9,740 bases of DNA from Promethearchaeota archaeon (GTDB taxonomy: Archaea > Asgardarchaeota > Lokiarchaeia > Sigynarchaeales > SOKP01). The position numbers and the translations under genes are program-made. The notes under the pieces were generated by a model, which was not told where the DNA came from, made no database searches, and saw only the letters and a program-made list of their open reading frames with translations. The stretch covers positions 1 to 9,740 of the forward strand of contig WJIN01000206.1 in the NCBI GenBank assembly GCA_014730295.1, in the 5' to 3' direction. Positions 1-5,776 of this stretch are shown piece by piece; positions within the stretch are counted from its first letter, which is position 1; every line of letters starts with the position of its first letter.

Positions 1-211
1 AGAAAAAATATAGAATAGAAGACTCTTAATTCTCAACAACGATAAGATAAGATTAGAAATTTATTCCCGGTGTCTAAATTCGAATAATTGAATTCAATTC
101 ATCACCAAAATTTTTAACAAATCCTTAACTTTTTTATCTTGATTTTAAGATGATTGAACTAAAAATGAATTTGGATGATAAATTTTCAGAAAGTCATATT
201 CTGCCAAGTTC

Positions 212-238
212 ATTCTTTGGATTCTTTAAATTCTTTAT
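212..238. repeat. Three tandem 9-bp units ATTCTTTNN
   Basis: Three back-to-back copies begin at 212, 221 and 230. Each starts with ATTCTTT and differs only in the last two bases (GG, AA, AT). The block ends three bases before the left arm of the inverted repeat at 242. A 9-bp period keeps reading frame, and on the - strand it reads as Lys-Asn-X repeats, but I do not believe that frame is a gene. It may be a simple slippage product. Confidence 0.7.
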
Positions 239-241
239 TTT

Positions 242-285
242 GCCAAGGGAATAAAAATATTTCGGTTTATAATCGTTCCCTTGGC
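242..285. repeat. Perfect 10-bp inverted repeat, hairpin-capable
   Basis: The left arm GCCAAGGGAA (242-251) is the exact reverse complement of the right arm TTCCCTTGGC (276-285), with 24 bases between. Six of the ten pairs are G-C, which stands out in this AT-rich spacer. Inside the loop, ATAAA (251-255) can pair with TTTAT (266-270), so a longer hairpin with an asymmetric internal bulge is possible, sharing base 251 with the outer stem. A T-rich run follows on the + strand at about 293-305. This could be a transcript end for a gene to the left, an operator for a dimeric repressor, or part of a small RNA. The sequence alone does not decide between these. Confidence 0.75.
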
Positions 286-433
286 TGCGGATATTCTTAT
301 TTTTCAAATTAATTAGATCTTTTTCATTATTTGAGGTTGAAAATCTCCTAAATTGATGGTAGATCATTCTAAATGCGTTCTGCTTAAAGATAGAACCACT
401 TAAATCCAAAAATTTATATAGATTAATAATTTA

Positions 434-448
434 GAGAAAGTATATATA
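434..448 (+). promoter_or_regulatory. Archaeal BRE/TATA promoter of pheS
   Basis: A purine-rich BRE-like stretch (GAGAAAG, 434-440) is followed at once by TATATATA (441-448). Archaeal transcription usually starts about 22-27 bases after the TATA centre, which puts the start near 467-472, only a few bases before the pheS ATG at 475. The mRNA would thus be leaderless or nearly so, which agrees with the absence of a Shine-Dalgarno sequence. A second AT-rich box at about 411-420 (AATTTATATA) could give an alternative start near 442. Confidence 0.6.
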
Positions 449-474
449 GATTTAACAGTTGTAGATTTCTAAAA

Positions 475-2016
475 ATGACTATTAAACTGGAAAAACAGAC
501 GATTGAAGTATTTAAGGAACTAAAAAAGGAACAATCGGATGAAATTCACGCATCTGCATTCGCCGATAAACTTGGTTTAGATTATATAGTATTGATGTCC
601 GCTATTAATGAATTAAAAAAACATGATCTGGCGGATTTTAAAGAACAAGAAATTTTTCAGGTAAGTTTAAATCAAGAAGGAAAATCATATTTGGAGATGG
701 GGCTTCCAGAACGACAATTACTTGAGCAATTATTAGAAAAAGGAGTTAAAGAAATAAGCTTACAAGAGTTCTTGGAGATGTCCGATTTTAATAAGAAGCT
801 ATTCTATATTGGAATATCCTATATGAAAAAAAATAGATGGATCGCTCAAAGCAAGGCTACTGGAGAGAATACGATCTTTCTCATCGAAGAGGGATATCCG
901 GAAACAGAATTAGAAGAGTTTTTAAAAATTTTTCGCGATAAAGCTAACCTTAATTATTCAAATCTTTCTAAAAATGAAAAAAAATATGTAGATCTACTAA
1001 ATAAGCGACAGCTGATTAAAAAGGAAAAGAAGACTCAGAGAATAATTTTTCTTACAGATAAGGGAAAGAAAATAAATCTCTCTGATATCGAGGAGCTGCA
1101 TCGAGTCAGTAAGTTAACCTCGGATATGATTACATCGGGCACTTGGAAGGATTATGAATTAAAACCTTTTGATGTTACGAAACAAGGTCCGCTGTTGAAA
1201 GGGGGAAAAATTCATCCCGTTATAAATATGATTAATGAGATACGCGAAATCTTCTTATCAATGGGATTTACAGAGATTCGAGGACCGATAATTGAGAGTG
1301 CGTTTTTCAACTTCGATGCCTTATTTCAACCGCAAGATCATCCAGCACGGGAATTACACGATACATTCTATCTTGATAATCCGAAACGAGCAGATTTACC
1401 CGAAAAGGAGCGCGTTCAGGCAGTAAAAGCCACACACGAAGATGGCGGAGATTCCGGTTCTACGGGTTGGGGATATGAGTGGGATAAGGATGTGGCAAGG
1501 CAGACGCTGTTAAGGACTCATACCACGGCAACCACGATACGAAGGTTAGCCCAATTCCATAAAGATAATGATAATATGCCCGTGAAAGTCTTTTCCATTG
1601 ATAGAGTCTTCCGAAATGAGAAAGTAGACAAATCCCACCTGGCCGAATTTACCCAGATTGAAGGAATTGTCATTGATGAGAATGTGAATCTCTGCGATTT
1701 AATTGGAATCATTTCTGAATTCTATAGGAAAATGGGATTTGAAAAAATTATTACTCGCCCCGGCTTCTTTCCATATACAGAACCTAGCATGGAAATCGCA
1801 GTATATTATGATAAATTAGGGGAATGGCTCGAAATGGGTGGGTCGGGAATCTTTAGACCCGAGGTGACTTATCCATGGGGAGTTAAAAACCCAACGAGAG
1901 TCTTAGCGTGGGGTTTGGGCTTAGAACGACTAGCGATGTTAAAATTTGAGCGCAAAGATATTAGAGATCTCTATATTAATCCAATTAAATGGCTTAGAGA
2001 GGAATCATATAAATAG
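475..2016 (+). CDS. pheS: Phenylalanyl-tRNA synthetase alpha subunit, archaeal type
   Basis: This is the catalytic subunit of the alpha2-beta2 synthetase that charges tRNA(Phe) with phenylalanine in the cytoplasm. At 513 aa it has the length of archaeal/eukaryotic PheS, well above the roughly 340 aa usual in bacteria. Residues about 1-200 form winged-helix-like modules of the sort that contact tRNA in the human enzyme. The class II catalytic core fills about 225-513. It shows the FNFDALFQPQDHPAR stretch (278-292), motif 2 with VFRNEK around R380 and E382, the phenylalanine-pocket segments FPYTEPSME (432-440) and GGSGIFRPE (455-463), and motif 3 GLGLER ending at R485. No residue of these motifs is missing. 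The ATG at 475 follows a TATA box closely and the N-terminal domain begins right after it. pheT follows 18 bp downstream, so the two are surely cotranscribed. Confidence 0.97.
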   Translation: MTIKLEKQTIEVFKELKKEQSDEIHASAFADKLGLDYIVLMSAINELKKHDLADFKEQEIFQVSLNQEGKSYLEMGLPERQLLEQLLEKGVKEISLQEFLEMSDFNKKLFYIGISYMKKNRWIAQSKATGENTIFLIEEGYPETELEEFLKIFRDKANLNYSNLSKNEKKYVDLLNKRQLIKKEKKTQRIIFLTDKGKKINLSDIEELHRVSKLTSDMITSGTWKDYELKPFDVTKQGPLLKGGKIHPVINMINEIREIFLSMGFTEIRGPIIESAFFNFDALFQPQDHPARELHDTFYLDNPKRADLPEKERVQAVKATHEDGGDSGSTGWGYEWDKDVARQTLLRTHTTATTIRRLAQFHKDNDNMPVKVFSIDRVFRNEKVDKSHLAEFTQIEGIVIDENVNLCDLIGIISEFYRKMGFEKIITRPGFFPYTEPSMEIAVYYDKLGEWLEMGGSGIFRPEVTYPWGVKNPTRVLAWGLGLERLAMLKFERKDIRDLYINPIKWLREESYK

Positions 2017-2017
2017 C

Positions 2018-2022
2018 GGAGG
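2018..2022 (+). promoter_or_regulatory. Shine-Dalgarno site for pheT
   Basis: GGAGG lies just after the pheS stop codon, with 12 bases between it and the pheT ATG at 2035, slightly longer than ideal. It is the only strong Shine-Dalgarno match before a gene here. It makes sense for an internal cistron that cannot be translated as a leaderless message, and it supports the ATG at 2035. Confidence 0.7.
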
Positions 2023-2034
2023 AATAAAATCAAA

Positions 2035-3720
2035 ATGCCAACATTAGAATTAAAGATCGAACGCTTGGAAAAATTAGTCGGAAAAGAATTAGATATTAAG
2101 GATTTAGAGTATGATTTGCAGTGGATTAGTCTCGATTTAGAAGATGTAAATGAAGAAGAACAGACCATAAAAGTAGAATATAATCCAAATAGGCCAGATT
2201 TCGCAAGTCCAGAAGGTATCGCGCGGGCGTTAAAAGGATATTATGAAATTGAAACGGGTGTACCTAATTATGAAATGGCTTCCAGCGGCATAAATCTCAG
2301 TGTCAATCCCGAAGTTAAGCGAGTGAGACCTTATATTGTTGCGGGAGTCATTCGGGAAGTATTTTTAGATGATGATGAGGTCGCCACACTTATGAATATT
2401 CAAGAGCAGCTCCATTGGGCTGTCGGGCGCGATAGAAAAAAGGTGGCGATAGGAGTACACGATCTCGATAAAATAGAACCACCGTTCAGATATACCGCCG
2501 TCGAGCCCGAATCAGTAAGCTTCGTACCTCTCCATGGGGATGGATATCCAATGAATTTAGAGGAAATCCTTCTTGTCCATGAAAAAGGAATAGAATATGC
2601 TCATATCCTTGAAGGGAAAGAAGTGTATCCGATTATCTTTGATAAAAAAGATCAAGTACTATCATTCCCCCCAATAATAAATGGTGTCATTACCACGGTG
2701 ACGGATGAAACCGAAAATATATTCTTAGATATTACTGGAACAGACTTTGAGGCCATTAATTTAGCATTGAACATCCTCTCCACTACCTTAGCAGATATGG
2801 GCGCAAAATTAGAGACCGTAGAGGTTAATTACCAAGGAGGAAAAGATATTATTACTCCGAGTCTGGAACCAAAACAATGGGAAGTATCAATTGATTATGT
2901 AAACGATTATATTGGGTTAAATTTGAGTCCGGATGAGATGATTAGGTGTTTCGAAAAAGTTCGAATGGATGCGAAAAAATCAAAGAAGAAAGGAGCATTG
3001 GATGTTTGGGTACCCGCGTTTCGGGGAGACATCATGCATCCCGTTGATTTTACAGAAGACTGCGCTATCGGATATGGATACCTGAACTTGCCAAAAACCG
3101 TTAGAGAAGGAGGCATAGGAGAATATCATCCCATTCAAAATTTTGCGAATGAAATTAGAAAGATTATGATAGGGGCAAGATATTTGGAAGTGCTTAATTT
3201 CATTCTTACCAATAAAACGCGTCATTATGAATTTATGAATCAGGAGAAGGATGAGTCTGAGATGGTCCAAATAAAAAACCCGGTTTCGAAAGAATATAAT
3301 ACAACTAGAACTACCCTACTACATAAATTAATGGAAACCATTGGTTATAATCGATCGGAAGAAAAACCGATTAGAATTTTCGAAGTGGGAGATATCATCC
3401 AGTTGGATAAAACTGAAGAGACGGGAGCCAATAGGAGGCTCCATCTGGCAGCAGCAACTTATCACGAGAATGCAGATTTTACCGAAATACGATCAACCAT
3501 CGATTTCATTATCACCGCACTCGGCTATACCAAAGATTATGCAATTATACCGAATAATAACCCCACTTATATCGAAGGTCGATGTGGAACTATAATGATT
3601 GGGAATAAGAAAATTGGCGAAATCGGGGAGATACATCCGGAAGTTCTTAATAAATTTAAATTAGAATTTCCGGTCGCAGCACTAGAGATTAATTTACAGC
3701 ATTTTATTGATGGAATTTGA
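2035..3720 (+). CDS. pheT: Phenylalanyl-tRNA synthetase beta subunit, archaeal type
   Basis: This is the beta subunit of phenylalanyl-tRNA synthetase, which supports the catalytic subunit and removes mischarged tyrosine. The 561-aa length is that of archaeal PheT; bacterial PheT is near 800 aa and has extra N-terminal tRNA-binding and C-terminal anticodon-binding domains that are absent here. The N-terminal part contains NPNRPDFASPEGIARAL (50-66), a hallmark of the family. A B3/B4 editing-type domain follows (about 110-265), with HWAVGRDRKKVAIGVHDLD around 127-145. A B5 domain starts near 281 (VSIDYVNDYIG). The catalytic-like core that pairs with PheS fills about 365-555. It lies between pheS and the chorismate mutase/prephenate dehydratase gene, all on the same strand. 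I see no frameshift or missing domain. Confidence 0.96.
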   Translation: MPTLELKIERLEKLVGKELDIKDLEYDLQWISLDLEDVNEEEQTIKVEYNPNRPDFASPEGIARALKGYYEIETGVPNYEMASSGINLSVNPEVKRVRPYIVAGVIREVFLDDDEVATLMNIQEQLHWAVGRDRKKVAIGVHDLDKIEPPFRYTAVEPESVSFVPLHGDGYPMNLEEILLVHEKGIEYAHILEGKEVYPIIFDKKDQVLSFPPIINGVITTVTDETENIFLDITGTDFEAINLALNILSTTLADMGAKLETVEVNYQGGKDIITPSLEPKQWEVSIDYVNDYIGLNLSPDEMIRCFEKVRMDAKKSKKKGALDVWVPAFRGDIMHPVDFTEDCAIGYGYLNLPKTVREGGIGEYHPIQNFANEIRKIMIGARYLEVLNFILTNKTRHYEFMNQEKDESEMVQIKNPVSKEYNTTRTTLLHKLMETIGYNRSEEKPIRIFEVGDIIQLDKTEETGANRRLHLAAATYHENADFTEIRSTIDFIITALGYTKDYAIIPNNNPTYIEGRCGTIMIGNKKIGEIGEIHPEVLNKFKLEFPVAALEINLQHFIDGI

Positions 3721-3721
3721 A

Positions 3722-3731
3722 GATAAAAATA
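3722..3731 (+). promoter_or_regulatory. Possible internal TATA-like box before pheA
   Basis: GATAAAAATA lies directly after the pheT stop codon and 34 bases before the ATG at 3766. Transcription from it would begin near 3750-3756, giving a short leader. That would fit the lack of a Shine-Dalgarno sequence before this gene. The match is weak and such strings are common in AT-rich DNA, so simple read-through from pheST is just as likely. Confidence 0.25.
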
Positions 3732-3765
3732 TCAAAACCAATAAACCCTAAGATTTTTCTGTATA

Positions 3766-4866
3766 ATGAAGGATCAAGACGATTTTGAAAAAGAACTTGA
3801 AAGTTTAAGGAAAGAGATTAACGAAATAGACTTTAAGATTGTTGAGTTACTCAATAGTAGAGGGAAAGTTATAAAAGGTATCGGTAAAATTAAAAAGGAG
3901 CTTGATTTAGACACATACCAACCGAAACGGGAAGAAGAGGTCCTCCAGAAAGTTATTGAGAGGTCGGAAACCTTACCCGCAGAAAGCATTAGAGCGATTT
4001 GGAAAGAGATCATGAGTGCCTCCAAACGCATTCAGGGAAGGATAGATAGGATTGGATACTTAGGTCCTGAAGGTACCTTCACTCATCAAGCAGCTCTCGA
4101 ATTTTTCCCTAAATCGGGTTCGAAATTTATTCCCAGTAAAAATATCATAGAAATATTTGAAAATATTGAAAAAAACATGCTGGATTATGGGGTTATCCCA
4201 ATTGAGAATAGTCTTCAAGGAACCGTTAGAGAAACGCTTGACCTGCTCATTGAAAAAGAACTGATGATATTTGGCGAAATCGAGCTTAGGATTAAACAAA
4301 ATTTAATTGGAGTAGATGATGCAGACCTTTCCAAGATTCAAAAGATCTATTCACATCCTCAAGCATTTGCTCAGACACGATCCTGGTTAAAAGCCAACCT
4401 TCCGAACTGTAAGTTGATTAATGCGAATTCTACGGCAGAAGCGGTCAAAATTATTAAAGAAAAAAACGATAAAAAAATCGGCGCAATAGGAACAGAATTT
4501 GCGGCCAAAGTTCATGACCTTAAGTTATTAAGCTCAAATATAGAAGATAATCCTTCCAATTATACTAGGTTTTTAATAGTAGCTGATAAAGAGAATAAAG
4601 TAAGAGACGGGAGGATCAAAACTTCTATCGTTTATGTCACTAAACATATTCCAGGGGCACTCTACAATGTACTGGAACTATTTGCGAAGGCAGAGATTAA
4701 TTTGCTAAAAATAGAGTCAAGACCTCGCAGAAAAGGACGATGGGAATACATATTTTTAATGGATTTTGAAGGGGATAAAAATGATCCGAAGATCCAGAGC
4801 GTTATAAAGAATATGGAAAAAAATGTAATTTGGTATAAAATCTTGGGTTCTTATCCGATGTTTTAG
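3766..4866 (+). CDS. pheA: Bifunctional chorismate mutase/prephenate dehydratase with ACT domain (P-protein)
   Basis: This enzyme converts chorismate to prephenate and prephenate to phenylpyruvate, the keto acid that is transaminated to phenylalanine. Residues about 8-92 are an AroQ-type chorismate mutase. Compared by eye with E. coli PheA, the active-site set R11, R28, K39, R51, E52 and Q88 corresponds to R15, R32, K43, R55, E56 and Q90. The dehydratase domain (about 95-275) has GYLGPEGTFTHQAA (97-110), PIENSLQGTV (145-154), SHPQAFAQ (196-203) and the catalytic TRF motif at T267-F269. A C-terminal ACT domain (about 285-363) keeps GALY (297-300) and ESRP (317-320), the motifs that bind phenylalanine, so feedback inhibition is expected. 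The linker between the first two domains is very short. The gene starts 45 bp after pheT and has no Shine-Dalgarno sequence. Many archaea keep the two activities in separate proteins. Confidence 0.95.
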   Translation: MKDQDDFEKELESLRKEINEIDFKIVELLNSRGKVIKGIGKIKKELDLDTYQPKREEEVLQKVIERSETLPAESIRAIWKEIMSASKRIQGRIDRIGYLGPEGTFTHQAALEFFPKSGSKFIPSKNIIEIFENIEKNMLDYGVIPIENSLQGTVRETLDLLIEKELMIFGEIELRIKQNLIGVDDADLSKIQKIYSHPQAFAQTRSWLKANLPNCKLINANSTAEAVKIIKEKNDKKIGAIGTEFAAKVHDLKLLSSNIEDNPSNYTRFLIVADKENKVRDGRIKTSIVYVTKHIPGALYNVLELFAKAEINLLKIESRPRRKGRWEYIFLMDFEGDKNDPKIQSVIKNMEKNVIWYKILGSYPMF

Positions 4867-4925
4867 ATTTAAATAATAAAGATTAGAATTTTCGTTTTGC
4901 TAAATTTTACAAATAATAATTGTTT

Positions 4926-4939
4926 TTATAAAAATATAT
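4926..4939 (+). promoter_or_regulatory. Candidate TATA box for rph
   Basis: TTATAAAAATATAT lies in the 159-bp gap between pheA and rph. It would place transcription start near 4955-4965 and give a leader of about 60 bases, which includes seven T at 4969-4975. A T-rich stretch at about 4886-4907 upstream of the box could be the end of the pheSTA transcript. The whole gap is so AT-rich that chance matches are likely. No Shine-Dalgarno sequence precedes the rph ATG. Confidence 0.4.
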
Positions 4940-5025
4940 TAGTTTAATCTATTTTATGTAACTATATCTTTTTTTACAAGATAAACACATAGAGAAATAA
5001 GATTTGATAGGCACGAAATAATAAA

Positions 5026-5754
5026 ATGGCTGAAATTGAAAGAATAAATGGAAGAAAATACGACGAGATTAGACCAACCACGATTGAACGAAATTATCTG
5101 AAATATCCCGAAGGGTCAGTTCTGATCACTCAAGGTGAGACCAAGGTAATAGTGACCGCGTCTGTACTAGACTATGTACCCCGATTTTTAGCAGACACGG
5201 GAACAGGGTGGATAACCGCCGATTATAATATGCTCCCTCGAGCGACTCAATCGAGAAACTCACGTGAACGAGACAGAAATAGGATTCGCGGAAGGACTCA
5301 AGAAATTCAACGATTAATTGGTCGTAGTATACGAGCTGCATTTGATTACAAAAAGTTAGGAGAGAGGACGATTAAAATTGATTGTGATGTCATACAAGCA
5401 GATGGGGGGACTAGATGTGCCTCAATAACCGGTGCGTTTGTTGCAACATTTGATGCCATCAGATATATGTATGACGAGCAGATGATATACAATTTTCCCG
5501 ATTATACTGTAACCGCTGCGATTTCTTTGGGATTAAAATACGGAGAGGTATTGTTAGACCTAAATTATGCCGAAGATTCTACCGTGGACGTGGATTTTAA
5601 TATCGTAATGAATGAGGATTTGGAATTTATCGAAATCCAAGGGACCGCGGAAGGGGATACTTTTAAAAAAGAACAATTGGTAAACTTGTTAGAGTTAGCA
5701 GAAAAAGGAATCTTAGATGTAATAAATATTCAGAAAAATATCCTTAATTTATAA
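5026..5754 (+). CDS. rph: Ribonuclease PH (bacterial type)
   Basis: RNase PH is a phosphate-dependent 3'-to-5' exoribonuclease that trims tRNA precursors and forms a hexameric ring. The 242-aa length matches bacterial RNase PH (about 238-245 aa). The sequence follows the bacterial enzyme nearly from end to end: EIRPTTIERNY (14-24), EGSVLITQGETKV (29-41), GWITADYNMLPRAT (61-74), GRTQEIQRLIGR (89-100), DCDVIQADGGTRCASITGA (119-137) and QGTAEG (205-210). The phosphate-binding residues of the B. subtilis enzyme, R86 and G124-T125-R126, correspond to R90 and G128-T129-R130. The metal-site aspartates match D184 and D190. Archaeal Rrp41 belongs to the same superfamily but lacks the GWITAEYxMLPR block. 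It has no exosome genes beside it. Its 3' end faces the sulfatase-fold gene with only 22 bp between them. Confidence 0.93.
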   Translation: MAEIERINGRKYDEIRPTTIERNYLKYPEGSVLITQGETKVIVTASVLDYVPRFLADTGTGWITADYNMLPRATQSRNSRERDRNRIRGRTQEIQRLIGRSIRAAFDYKKLGERTIKIDCDVIQADGGTRCASITGAFVATFDAIRYMYDEQMIYNFPDYTVTAAISLGLKYGEVLLDLNYAEDSTVDVDFNIVMNEDLEFIEIQGTAEGDTFKKEQLVNLLELAEKGILDVINIQKNILNL

Positions 5755-5776
5755 TATTTATTATTTCTGGAATTAT

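Larger units (their letters stand above)
1..474. other. Intergenic region upstream of pheS, no supported gene
   Basis: I find no convincing gene in this 474-base stretch. A + strand frame ends with TAA at 27-29 and could be the tail of a gene lying to the left, but eight codons are too few to tell. On the - strand an open frame covers 194-409, but it would need a TTG start, is Lys/Asn-rich, resembles no family I know and overlaps repeats and an inverted repeat, so I leave it uncalled. What the stretch does hold is a 14-bp palindrome at 86-99 (AATTGAATTCAATT), a tandem 9-bp repeat, a 10-bp inverted repeat and the pheS promoter. I see no tRNA-like T-arm or acceptor pairing. Confidence 0.6.

Noticed and set aside
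135..152. Small stem ATCTT/AAGAT with a 6-base loop in the spacer before pheS
   Set aside because: A 5-bp AT-rich stem is expected by chance in DNA of this composition.
194..409. 71-codon open frame on the - strand upstream of pheS
   Set aside because: It needs a TTG start, is low-complexity Lys/Asn-rich, resembles no family I know, and runs through the tandem repeat and the inverted repeat.
2907..3270. Open frames on the - strand inside pheT
   Set aside because: They lie wholly within a gene whose protein matches its family throughout, and their translations show no family motif.
5026..5754. Reading this gene as archaeal exosome subunit Rrp41
   Set aside because: The GWITADYNMLPR, GRTQEIQRLIGR and QGTAEG blocks and the overall length match bacterial RNase PH, and no exosome gene is adjacent.
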